Shown here in pieces: positions 17,490-26,900 of a stretch of 40,623 nucleotides of DNA. Source of the DNA: Fidelibacterota bacterium (GTDB lineage Bacteria > Fidelibacterota > Marinisomatia > SCGC-AAA003-L08 > GCA-2689995); the NCBI GenBank assembly GCA_014381925.1, contig JACNKR010000079.1:1-40623 (forward strand), in the 5' to 3' direction. The notes under the pieces are model-generated. The model was given only the letters and a program-made list of their open reading frames with translations, did not search any database and was not told where the DNA came from. The position numbers and the translations under genes were made by a program. Each line of letters opens with the position of its first letter. Within the stretch, counting starts at the first letter, position 1.

Positions 17490-18824
17490 ATGAAATTTAT
17501 GAGATATTCTTTTATAATCATCGTTATTTATATATTTCAATTTTGTGGGGATAAATATATTATTCAAACTAATAATACTATTCCATCAAATACAAGTTTT
17601 GAAACTGATATTAATTTTTTAAATGAAATAATTATTCAAAATAACTTTTCAACAATTAATATAGAAAATCTTGGTATTCAAAAATGGGAAGATAATCGAC
17701 TTGTTGAACTGGAAATTTCAAATAATGCAGATTTATATATTATTCCAAATTCTATAAATTATTTAGATAAATTAAATAAACTTATTTTACGAAAGAACTC
17801 AATTGTTCATATACCTTCAAGTATTTGTCAACTCAATTTAAATTTTTCAGATATAACTCAATTTGATATAAGTGAAAACTATTTATGCTATAGCGATATT
17901 CCATTTTGCTTATATGATACAATTGACCCATTAACTCAATCTTGTGATTGGGATAATTCAGATTTGTTAATTCTGCAAGATATCATCAATATTAATGGAT
18001 TAAATATCTCGCTTAATGATTTTGGAGGAATGCAAACTTGGAATTTGGGGCAATTAACAAGTTTAATTTTATCTGGAAATGATGGTTATGGGTTAATACA
18101 TACATTACCAGAAAATATTGACCAATTAAGTGAACTAAAAACTATTGATTTAAATAATCATTTACTTACTTTACTACCAGATTATTTTGGATATTTACAA
18201 AACCTTGAATCTATAAATTTAAGTTCTAATCGAATAATTGAACTACCTGAATCTTTTGGTTTTTTAGCTGGAGTGATGGAATTAAATCTCTTTGATAACA
18301 GATTATCATACTTACCACATTACTTGACAGATTTACAATCATGTTATAATCTTGATTTGAGCTTTAATGAATTTATTAATTTTCCAGATGAAATATTAGA
18401 ACTAAGCAATTTAGAAGAACTTAATTTATCAATAAATTATTTAACAACAATACCTTCTGAGATAAGTAACCTTATAAATTTAATTTGGCTGGATGTTCAT
18501 TTTAATGAAATTATATATATACCTGAATCAATTTCACAATTAAATTATTTAGAATATCTGGATTTAGGATATAATTCAATTATTAATCTACCTTCTAATT
18601 TTGGTAATTTGTCAAACCTAAACACACTTTATTTGGATAACAACGAATTAGATTTATTAACTGAAAATTTTTGTGAATTAAATATTGAATTTAGTAACCA
18701 TTATAATTTTATGATTAACAATAATAATTTATGTAGCGATAATGTTCCAAATTGTATTGATAATGAAATTTTAGGATATCAAAACTGTATTGGTTTAATT
18801 AAAAAGAATCATATTAACCATTAA
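17490..18824 (+). CDS. Secreted or lipoprotein leucine-rich-repeat protein
   Basis: A 444-residue protein with an N-terminal hydrophobic segment (FIIIVIYIFQF) followed by Cys-Gly, suggesting a lipoprotein, although FQFC is not an ideal lipobox. From about residue 195 to 400 it has roughly nine 23-residue leucine-rich repeats of the LxxLxxLxLxxNxLxxLPxx type (LESINLSSNRIIELPESF, LEYLDLGYNSIINLPSNF). A Cys-containing cap follows the repeats (NNLCSDNVPNC...QNC), and a similar cap occurs earlier near residue 131 (YLCYSDIPFC...SCDW), so the protein looks like two LRR blocks. A protein-binding surface role is likely; no enzymatic domain is seen. Its 3' end overlaps the convergent gene by 30 nt. It lacks the dockerin-like tail of its neighbours. 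Confidence 0.8.
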   Translation: MKFMRYSFIIIVIYIFQFCGDKYIIQTNNTIPSNTSFETDINFLNEIIIQNNFSTINIENLGIQKWEDNRLVELEISNNADLYIIPNSINYLDKLNKLILRKNSIVHIPSSICQLNLNFSDITQFDISENYLCYSDIPFCLYDTIDPLTQSCDWDNSDLLILQDIININGLNISLNDFGGMQTWNLGQLTSLILSGNDGYGLIHTLPENIDQLSELKTIDLNNHLLTLLPDYFGYLQNLESINLSSNRIIELPESFGFLAGVMELNLFDNRLSYLPHYLTDLQSCYNLDLSFNEFINFPDEILELSNLEELNLSINYLTTIPSEISNLINLIWLDVHFNEIIYIPESISQLNYLEYLDLGYNSIINLPSNFGNLSNLNTLYLDNNELDLLTENFCELNIEFSNHYNFMINNNNLCSDNVPNCIDNEILGYQNCIGLIKKNHINH

Positions 18825-21269
18825 TGAAATATCTTGAATATTTATTAAATCATCATGATTAAAATCTGAAACCCAAAATTGAATTTCATTTGGAATTGAA
18901 TTTTCTATAATAACATCAACAACCAATAAAATATCAATTATATTAACTAATTCATCTCGATTATAATCACCTTTAATCCAATCAGGTTCAATACCTGATT
19001 CTAAAAATAAAAGGAATTTTGAAATTAAATTTCTTCTATCATCATCAGAATTAATACCTGAAATTTGAAAACTAGATGCTATTGTATTTGATTCTTGAGT
19101 TGGATTAAAAACGGTCGAAATATATTCAGGGGTTTGATTTATAAGTATAGGATAAGCAGGTGAAATTGCATGAATTTGATCAATCCAATTATTCTCACCA
19201 TTATAATTTATCGTCATAGAATCTAAAATTGTACCATCTAAACCTAAAATCAAGTCCAAATTATTTTCACCATCATCTATAAACTTTACACCAAAATAAT
19301 GAATTAAATCAGACTGGTTTAAATTCATCCAAATATCCCCACCCTCAAGATAAATATTTCCTCCTATTTGAATAAATTCAATTAGCAATTGTAAAATTGA
19401 ATTTGAAATTTGACAATTATTAGGAAATATACCAGCAAAAATAAAAAGGGCTTCAATATTATCTGAAATTCCATCCGCTAAAATATTATTTTCGTTTAAA
19501 ATATAAGAATTCACACCAATCGAATTTAAATCTTGAATAAATAATTCACTATCATCAATCGTATTATCGCAAAGTGAGATCGCAACAATTTCAGGTTCTT
19601 CTCCAATATATATTTCTATATTATTCGTTCTGGAACTTTCATTAATTGAAGATTCATTATCAATTAAATAAAATTGATAATTATAAAAGTAACCTGGAAT
19701 AGGAAAATTTTGATATTGAATTATTTCATTTGGTAATACAGAAATACTATCTACAATACTCCCATTTCTTATAACAAGTAATTGATCAATATCATCTAAA
19801 GGAGTTCCATCAATTTGAGTATTTGAAATTTGAATATCAAATTGAGCCATTGTTAAATCTATAGTATTTGAGCTAATTACGAATGGAGGGTTAGGTTGAG
19901 GATGTCCTCCTGCCCATGCATTTCCAATAGTACCAATACTTAAACTATCATTGATATTACTTTTAATTTTTAGCTCATAAAAATATTCAGCTCCATCGAT
20001 TAAATTCATATCTGTATATGATTCAATTGATTGAGAAAAGTCAATTATATATTCATCATTACGATAAATAAAAATATTAAAATTATTTAACTGATTGCCG
20101 TTATATAATAAATGTGGGTTTTCCCAATTTAAACTAATTGAATTCGGAGTTAAATAATCACTATATACTGATAAATTTTGAGGAGGAACGGGATCCTCTG
20201 GATCTGCACCTGAACATCCATCGAAATTAACAACAAAAAGTCCAGATTGTCTATCAGAAATATAAATATTACAACTTGACTGGAATGGATAAGTCCCCCA
20301 TGCACCATTAAATAATCCATTCATTCCAGGATAAGTATCATAATATCCTGCTAAAATTGGATTTATAGGGTCTGTTAAATCAATAATTTGTAATCCAAAA
20401 ACATAATAACTGATATATGCAAAATTATCTTTAATAAATACATTATGTGCAGATTTAGTTTCACTACTGTCAGGTGCCCACTCTGATAAAAGCTGAACAT
20501 TATTTAAATCTGAAATATCCCAATTCATAATATGTCCACCAGAAGTTTCTGATGCAGTTAATAGTAAATCTCTATTTGGATCAACCCAGCAAGCATGAGC
20601 TGAAGGCACGCCATTCCAATATGAAATAGAAATTGGATTATCTTTATTACTTATATCGAGAACATACATTATATCAGACGATATTCCACACCCGAATAAT
20701 AAATCATCTTTAATACATACATCATGGAAATAATCACCATCCCAAGTTCCAACTAATTCAGGATTTGCTGGATCTTCTAAACTCAAAATAAGTAAATCAT
20801 TTTCATTACTTCCAATAATATACAAAAAACCATTATCCACCATAATATTATGAGAGCTTCCAATTCCAGTCCAAATATTTACAAGTTGTGGGTTATTCGG
20901 ATCTTCCATACTTACTACTTGAATCCCACTCGACCCATTTTCAGTACCTATATAAATAAATTGGTCCCAAGACTTAATATCTCTCCAAGTTGAAGTTTCA
21001 CCTGGAATAAACCCCACTTCCAAAATTTCATCATCTGAAACTTTTACAATTGAAGTTCCATTCTGTAAACCTACAATTGCATATTCATCTCCATAGGGTG
21101 TAGAATAACCCCATATATCATTTACATTTACTTCGTAAGGTATATTATAAATTAATTGTGTATTAAATTCTTGAGAATATGAAATATCAAGAAAAATCAG
21201 TGAAAATAAAAACAGGAGAAAAAATAATTTATTCCCTCTCCTGTTAAAATAAAATCTATGTTGCTTCAG
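18795..21269 (-). CDS. Secreted choice-of-anchor-B (LVIVD-type propeller) protein with fibronectin-like and dockerin-like domains; start codon unresolved
   Basis: The last usable TTG is at 21023, but the frame stays open far upstream and encodes a signal peptide (NKLFFLLFLFSLIF...SYSQ) and the family's usual opening (NDIWGYSTPYGDEYAIVG, then WRDIKSW). The true start is therefore upstream of 21023. No ATG, GTG or TTG occurs there. A CTG at 21269, 7 nt after AGGGA and 2 nt after the deiminase stop, is the best guess. Repeats of the form GIQVVSMEDPNNPQLVN form a beta-propeller. A fibronectin type III-like region follows (PPQNLSVYS...), then a Rossmann-like segment, and finally two dockerin-like EF-hand repeats (GDYNRDELVNIIDI and SDFNHDDLINIQDI). 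Its function is unknown, probably extracellular binding. The domain assignment is firm, the start is not. Confidence 0.75.
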   Translation of the reverse strand: MKQHRFYFNRRGNKLFFLLFLFSLIFLDISYSQEFNTQLIYNIPYEVNVNDIWGYSTPYGDEYAIVGLQNGTSIVKVSDDEILEVGFIPGETSTWRDIKSWDQFIYIGTENGSSGIQVVSMEDPNNPQLVNIWTGIGSSHNIMVDNGFLYIIGSNENDLLILSLEDPANPELVGTWDGDYFHDVCIKDDLLFGCGISSDIMYVLDISNKDNPISISYWNGVPSAHACWVDPNRDLLLTASETSGGHIMNWDISDLNNVQLLSEWAPDSSETKSAHNVFIKDNFAYISYYVFGLQIIDLTDPINPILAGYYDTYPGMNGLFNGAWGTYPFQSSCNIYISDRQSGLFVVNFDGCSGADPEDPVPPQNLSVYSDYLTPNSISLNWENPHLLYNGNQLNNFNIFIYRNDEYIIDFSQSIESYTDMNLIDGAEYFYELKIKSNINDSLSIGTIGNAWAGGHPQPNPPFVISSNTIDLTMAQFDIQISNTQIDGTPLDDIDQLLVIRNGSIVDSISVLPNEIIQYQNFPIPGYFYNYQFYLIDNESSINESSRTNNIEIYIGEEPEIVAISLCDNTIDDSELFIQDLNSIGVNSYILNENNILADGISDNIEALFIFAGIFPNNCQISNSILQLLIEFIQIGGNIYLEGGDIWMNLNQSDLIHYFGVKFIDDGENNLDLILGLDGTILDSMTINYNGENNWIDQIHAISPAYPILINQTPEYISTVFNPTQESNTIASSFQISGINSDDDRRNLISKFLLFLESGIEPDWIKGDYNRDELVNIIDILLVVDVIIENSIPNEIQFWVSDFNHDDLINIQDISLMVNMILFN
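21203..21245 (-). terminator. Terminator-like hairpin inside the signal-peptide region of the next gene
   Basis: On the minus strand AACAGGAGA (21245-21237) pairs perfectly with TCTCCTGTT (21219-21211) across a 17-nt loop, followed by TTTATTTT. It has the form of a Rho-independent terminator for the deiminase gene ending at 21272. It lies within the open frame that encodes the signal peptide of the downstream propeller protein, and one arm contains a Shine-Dalgarno-like AGGAG. It may terminate, attenuate or modulate translation. Confidence 0.5.
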
Positions 21270-21271
21270 AA

Positions 21272-22834
21272 TTAATTCCCTAAAATAACATTCACTATTG
21301 AAATAATATCTAAAATATTAATAATTCCATCATCATTCATATCTGCTAATAGTAATGCAGTTCCATTTAAATCAACTTCTCCTAAAATATGGTTAACAAC
21401 TAAAACTACATCAATAATATTGACTAATTCATCCATATTTGCATCGCCAGAAGGGAAGTTTATTCCACCAACAGTATGAAATTCAAAATATCCAGCTAAT
21501 GGTAATTTTTCCGTTCTTCCAGAATGATCTGATGCTTGGATATAATATTGTATATTTGTTTCAACGGGAGAACTTGGAATAAAACCATCATAAATGTTTT
21601 GATTCCACCCTGTAGCAATTAATGGTATTTCTTCATAATTTTCCATTGCATCGTTCTTCCAAAATAATTTAGTTTCATCCCAAATTAAACCAAGCTCAGT
21701 AATAGGTAATACTTCTGCGCTAACAGGATAATCTCCATCTGCAAATTCTACATCATTCAAAGGATTATGAAAAATTTGTAACATTTCTAAGTCAGGAACA
21801 CCTTTAGCTCTACAATGCAACGCATCCGTAGATTCCCATGTACCTGTAAATCCTAAAATTTCATACCCTGGTAATGCTTCTTGATAAACAGCCAATGCTT
21901 CATCATCCCAAGAACTATTCATAATTGGAACAATAGCCTTATTATTTAAAATTATTGAATTAGTGTATGGTTGATTTGTTGGTGTATAAACTCTAAATAC
22001 TTCCCAAGGTTCACCATTTGCAGTTAAAGAATTTTCGAAAAAAGAGGCTGTTTCTTCAATTTCATCGTATTGTGTATGAGAAGATTGAACAGATCTAATT
22101 AAAACTTTAGTTGGTGATAAAAACTTACCCCAACAATCAATATGATCAATATATGTATTATTCGGATCAGGTAAGCCATGGTAAGTCGTTACCCCATAAT
22201 ATTCTTCCATAAGTTCATGTACATCACTTACAGATAAATCATCATTTTCAAAATAAATTAAATCACTTGATGCAGCTATACCTAATCCATCCGTCATATA
22301 ATTACCTCCAGCGGTAATAATTCCACTTTCATAATATGGAGTATTTAAATGACTAGATAATTTAAATGGAGCTTGATTATCATTTGGCCTAGGCCTATTA
22401 TATGTATGATCAACAACAGTAACATCGTTATTCCCATCTACAACCCACCAAGGACCATAATCTCTCGTCCAATAAGAGTCAGTATTTCCAATTATAAACT
22501 CTACATTATCCATATTAACAGAAGCATTATTCATAGAATTGTAAGCAGAGTTTTGTTGACTCGAGGAAACTAAACAATAAACAATAATATCCTCGGCCAT
22601 TTCACGAATAATAGAAGTAGTTATTCCAAATGGATACCTAATAACCACACCTTGCATTCTTTCAAATTCCGATATATTTCGTATTGGAGATGGTGGTGGA
22701 TTGGTTCGATTAGACATTTCACTTATTAAATACCTATTTGCCCATTCATCAGCAGTAAAACCTATTGGAAGTTCTTCTTTTGCAGATAGACTTGAAATTA
22801 ATAAAGTAATTAAAAGTAGTAATATTGATTTCAT
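21272..22834 (-). CDS. Secreted peptidylarginine/agmatine-deiminase-family enzyme with dockerin-like tail
   Basis: A 520-residue secreted member of the PAD_porph family (Porphyromonas peptidylarginine deiminase and agmatine deiminase), which hydrolyses guanidinium groups to urea plus ammonia. A signal peptide spans about residues 1-18. Active-site residues are all visible: D125 in WTRDYGPWW, H231 and D233 in HIDCWGKF, an Asn in PYTNSI near 292, and the nucleophile C341 in STDALHCRAKGVPD. After about residue 360 comes an Ig-like region, then two dockerin-like repeats (GDANMDELVNIIDV and ADMNDDGIINILDI) ending at the terminus. A GGAG site precedes the ATG. Whether it acts on peptide arginine or on free agmatine is not decided; secretion favours proteins or peptides. 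Confidence 0.87.
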   Translation of the reverse strand: MKSILLLLITLLISSLSAKEELPIGFTADEWANRYLISEMSNRTNPPPSPIRNISEFERMQGVVIRYPFGITTSIIREMAEDIIVYCLVSSSQQNSAYNSMNNASVNMDNVEFIIGNTDSYWTRDYGPWWVVDGNNDVTVVDHTYNRPRPNDNQAPFKLSSHLNTPYYESGIITAGGNYMTDGLGIAASSDLIYFENDDLSVSDVHELMEEYYGVTTYHGLPDPNNTYIDHIDCWGKFLSPTKVLIRSVQSSHTQYDEIEETASFFENSLTANGEPWEVFRVYTPTNQPYTNSIILNNKAIVPIMNSSWDDEALAVYQEALPGYEILGFTGTWESTDALHCRAKGVPDLEMLQIFHNPLNDVEFADGDYPVSAEVLPITELGLIWDETKLFWKNDAMENYEEIPLIATGWNQNIYDGFIPSSPVETNIQYYIQASDHSGRTEKLPLAGYFEFHTVGGINFPSGDANMDELVNIIDVVLVVNHILGEVDLNGTALLLADMNDDGIINILDIISIVNVILGN

Positions 22835-22896
22835 TTAGTTCTCCAATGTTAAATAATTATAAAGTTTATAGTATAAAATTATTATTTAATTTGATT

Positions 22897-23094
22897 TTAT
22901 AAGGGCTTCTGTGTGTAACAATATGTACATGAGTCTCCAAGTTGAATATGAAAACCACATTCCGGACAATCCCATTCAGATAAACAAGGTTTATCTTCGT
23001 TAGTATTTATTTTATTGATATTTTTCTGTGTTATTAATATTAAAATAAATGAAATAATAATACATGATAAAAGTATGGAAATAATAATTTCCAT
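22897..23094 (-). CDS. Small membrane protein with zinc-ribbon tail
   Basis: A 65-residue protein. Residues 1-22 form one hydrophobic transmembrane helix (MEIIISILLSCIIISFILIL). The rest is hydrophilic and ends with two CxxC pairs, CPECG near residue 44 and CTYC near 57, the pattern of a rubredoxin-like zinc ribbon. I do not recognise a named family. It starts 6 nt after the stop of the lipoprotein gene and is probably cotranscribed with it and the giant protein. It could be a membrane-tethered adaptor; the function is unknown. Confidence 0.6.
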   Translation of the reverse strand: MEIIISILLSCIIISFILILITQKNINKINTNEDKPCLSEWDCPECGFHIQLGDSCTYCYTQKPL

Positions 23095-23100
23095 TTTAAT

Positions 23101-23961
23101 TTAAGGGTTTTCAGTGGGAGTATAAAAAGAAGATAAACAACCTAAAAAATTTTCTACGGGAATATTAGGAAAAGTTGGAGGATCATTATTTACTCCGATG
23201 CAATAATCATTAAATCCTAAATTTTCTGTACATTCCAATGGTAAATCATTAATTAAACATATTTCAAATTGATGAATAAAATATATTTCTTCACCTGTAT
23301 CATTTGAAGTTTGAAATTCATTAGAAGAAAAGTCATCAAAAGAAAAAGCTAACCTTGCTCTAATAAATCGAATATCATCTATATTAATCGATGCATCATA
23401 AGGAAATTCAAAATTACTTTGATATTCAATCAATCGATTTGATTCTGATACAATATCTTTTGCTATCGGTATAATGCAATTACTTCTAAAATCATCAGGA
23501 TTATTACCAGAATAACAATATTCGTTATAATCTTCAATATTATTATAATATAAATCATAATAATTTAATAATTTATAATCATAAACAAATACAAGTCCTG
23601 CTGACATTATTGCCATTAATTCATTTGAAATTTTATCTTCCGATGAATCATTAAAATTAATTGCACTATTAAAATTTTCATAAGCAATATCTCTTAATTC
23701 ATTTCTTCTATTTGTTTCAGTTATATCTGTAACTTGATTTGCAATGTATAAATTACACCATCCAATTCCAATATAAGCTTCCGAAATATTTTCTAAAACT
23801 TCATAATCTAATGCATTTGTAAATTCTGTTCTTGCCTGTTCATACTCTTCATTTGAAAAATATTCCCATGCAGAATACACAATTTCATTATATCCAATTA
23901 CCTGCTCAACTACATCGCCACATCCAAAAATTAAAATTAAACCAATATATAATTTCTTCAT
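23101..23961 (-). CDS. TPR-like lipoprotein
   Basis: A 286-residue predicted lipoprotein. The N-terminus KKLYIGLILIFGCGD has a hydrophobic stretch ending in a lipobox-like IFGC, with C14 as the lipidated residue. The mature part begins with TPR-like helical pairs (AWEYFSNEEYEQARTEFTNAL, then SEAYIGIGWCNLYI), and the C-terminal third has several Cys residues. Its ATG overlaps the TGA of the giant surface protein gene in an ATGA junction, a strong sign of coupled translation and possibly of a physical partnership. It is probably attached to the outer or inner membrane facing the periplasm. No enzymatic motif is seen. Confidence 0.7.
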   Translation of the reverse strand: MKKLYIGLILIFGCGDVVEQVIGYNEIVYSAWEYFSNEEYEQARTEFTNALDYEVLENISEAYIGIGWCNLYIANQVTDITETNRRNELRDIAYENFNSAINFNDSSEDKISNELMAIMSAGLVFVYDYKLLNYYDLYYNNIEDYNEYCYSGNNPDDFRSNCIIPIAKDIVSESNRLIEYQSNFEFPYDASINIDDIRFIRARLAFSFDDFSSNEFQTSNDTGEEIYFIHQFEICLINDLPLECTENLGFNDYCIGVNNDPPTFPNIPVENFLGCLSSFYTPTENP

Positions 23962-26900
23962 TTAATGTACATTATTTTTTGTAAATGTTTTTTTTCATTT
24001 ATATTTAATTGAATAAAATATAATCCGCTTGAAACAATATTTGAGTTTTTGTCTTTTCCATTCCAATTAAATGAATGTAAATCAGCTTCAAGAAATCCAC
24101 TATAAATGCTATTCACAGTTTCACCCAAAATATTAATAATTTTAATATTTACATATTCTCGTTTAGGAATTTCAAATTTTATTGTAGTACTTCCATTAAA
24201 TGGATTTGGATAATTAGGATATAATACAAATTCATTTGGAATTGGTTTTACGGCATCTGCATTAAATTGTACATAAAACTCACCTAATTCATTAATAAAT
24301 GTTGAGATTAAATCATCATTTTTTTCAAATCTAATGTCTAAATCCACCCAATTACCATTCTCTTTTTTAAATAATGAATAATTCCAAGAGTTTGCATTTG
24401 GTAAATTTAATAAATTAATATTAAATCTTAAATTAATTGGATTTAATAATGGCTGGTATTGAGGTTTAAATGATACACCATGGATATTATTTTCAGTTTT
24501 ATTAAGTTCATTATTAATAACAATATCTTCTGCAATAATACCCGTAAATTCATTCATTGTACCTTCTTCTATAATAATTTCTCCCGAATTAGATGGTGTA
24601 GATACAATTACCTTCTCTAATGGATCAATTATTTTATAGGATATTGTCTTTGACGAAATTCCGTAATTCTTTGCATAGTCTCTCGCTGAATAACTAAAAG
24701 TAATATTACCTTCATCCATAAACCGGCCGGTATAATGAATTGGTCCATGTTCGCTAGATGTTCTATCAACTATAACTATACTATCAGAATACTCAATAAT
24801 TAATAAAGGAGAATAATTTGTTCCGGGAACACTTTCCAATATTGGTTCACTATTTGTAATATATAAATCATAATATTCCCAGAAAATATCGTTACGGATT
24901 ACATTAAACTGAAAATTAGGTAGCGTTAAATCTACATTAAAAGCACTGCTATCTTCAGAATCTGCAAATTGAGGAGAATCTATATTTTGAAAATCATAAC
25001 CCTCATCACCCCCTGAATCATCTGGATTGTACACTCTACTTGCGTTGTACGCAATAACTTTTAATTGATAATTAGTATTTGTACAAGTTTCAGGACATTG
25101 ATCGTTACATTCATTTGTAGCATATTCTACATTAGAACCATTATTACAATAATAATACTTATTATTTGTTAAATCCAATAATTGAGTAATTGTATCTGGT
25201 GTGGCATATAGCGAATCAAAATAGGCTCCATTATATGTTAAAAATGGTTGAGTTAAATCAATTTTAGTAAATGCAATATTAGAATCAAGAAGATTTAAAT
25301 TTTCACATGGATTAGAATCAATTCCAATACTTTCAAGGTGATTATTACAATAATCTGAGTCATTAAAAATTGAGTCATTTATTCCTGACTTTAAGATAAA
25401 ATTATATCCTGACCGATCTCCCTCTAATTCAATTCTATAAAATAAGTTCTTTATTCGATTTGAATGATTATTTAATGAATCAACTAAATCAATATCTGTT
25501 GTTCTATTCCATTTTATAAGAATATCTAATGGGTTTTCATCTTCAATTGGGTCATTAATAAATGGTAATCTATAAATCCAATTTTCATTTTCATTATTAA
25601 ATACAGAATCCTCAGAAAATAATGAATATGTATTTAATTTAGGGAAATATTCAAATGGTTCTGGAGAGTCATTAACTTGATATACTTGTAATAATAGTGT
25701 ATCAAAATATGAATCACCAATTGTATCAGTAATAATTGTAATTAATGAATCTATCCCATTCCAATCTTGTGAAATTGAATCAATGTAAAATTCAAATATA
25801 TCTTTTCCTAATATTGAATCAAAAGCTGTAGCGTAAGAAGTAATTAATTTATTTTTATTTGAATAAATATTCCATGAAAAACCAGCAATTGTATCTGGGT
25901 TAGCATTTAAATTTGTATCTGTATCAATATCAAAATAATCAATAATTAATGGTATGTTCTTTGAATCTTCGGCCAACATTATAGTACCATTTTCTTTATC
26001 ATAATCAAATTCCCAATTAGATAAAGAATCAAATTTAGTTGTATCTATTTTAATATTTGAAATAGTTGGAGGGTCATTTATTGGTTCAACGGATAATGAA
26101 AATTCAAATTCTAATAACTCACCATCATCATCAATAATATTAATAATTGAAGTATCTACACCATTCCAATTAGCTAATAATGAATCTATAGTAAAAAGTC
26201 CCTTCCTTCTTAATGGATTTTCTAAAACATCAATAACTGTTGGACCATTTGAATTAAACCAAAACTTCAACCCTTCTTCAGAATTGGAAGAATTAAACTG
26301 CCAATTTAAATTAAAAGGCACTGGTTCTTCATTTAAATTTGGGTCTGAATCAATATCTGTATAAACCATAATTATATTTACATTACTTGTATCTTCAACA
26401 ATTGAATTTAAAGTATCATTCCCATCAAAATAAATTGAATCAATTCGTGGTGCATCATTTATTTGATTAATATTAAACCAAACAATAATTGAATCACTTA
26501 TTAATGTATCTGGCTCACCATTTGTTGTTCCATTATCATAGATTAAATAAATTAAACTATCTAAACCATTAAAGTCCTTTTCTGGTTTAAATGAAATCTC
26601 AGGTATCTCACCATAATTAAAAAAGATAGACTCTGAATTTATTAAATTAGAAGGGGAAATAGAATCTAATCGTGTTGGTAATTTTATTACCTCAAAAGCA
26701 AGAATATCATCTTCGACATCATCTCCATTTAAATTAAAATGGTATGTTTCATCCTCATCAAATTGATATAATGTATTTTCAGAAAAAGGTTTATCGTTCG
26801 TTTGAATCAAATTTATTTGAATATCATATACTTCGCTTAAAGAATTACCAAGTAAATCTTCATGATCAGAAACTATTACTGGTACAATTAATGAATTATT

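Noticed and set aside
17444..17521. 26-codon N-terminal extension of the beta-helix gene
   Set aside because: The extension would overlap the divergent LRR start and place the signal peptide internally; the ATG at 17443 begins a standard signal peptide.
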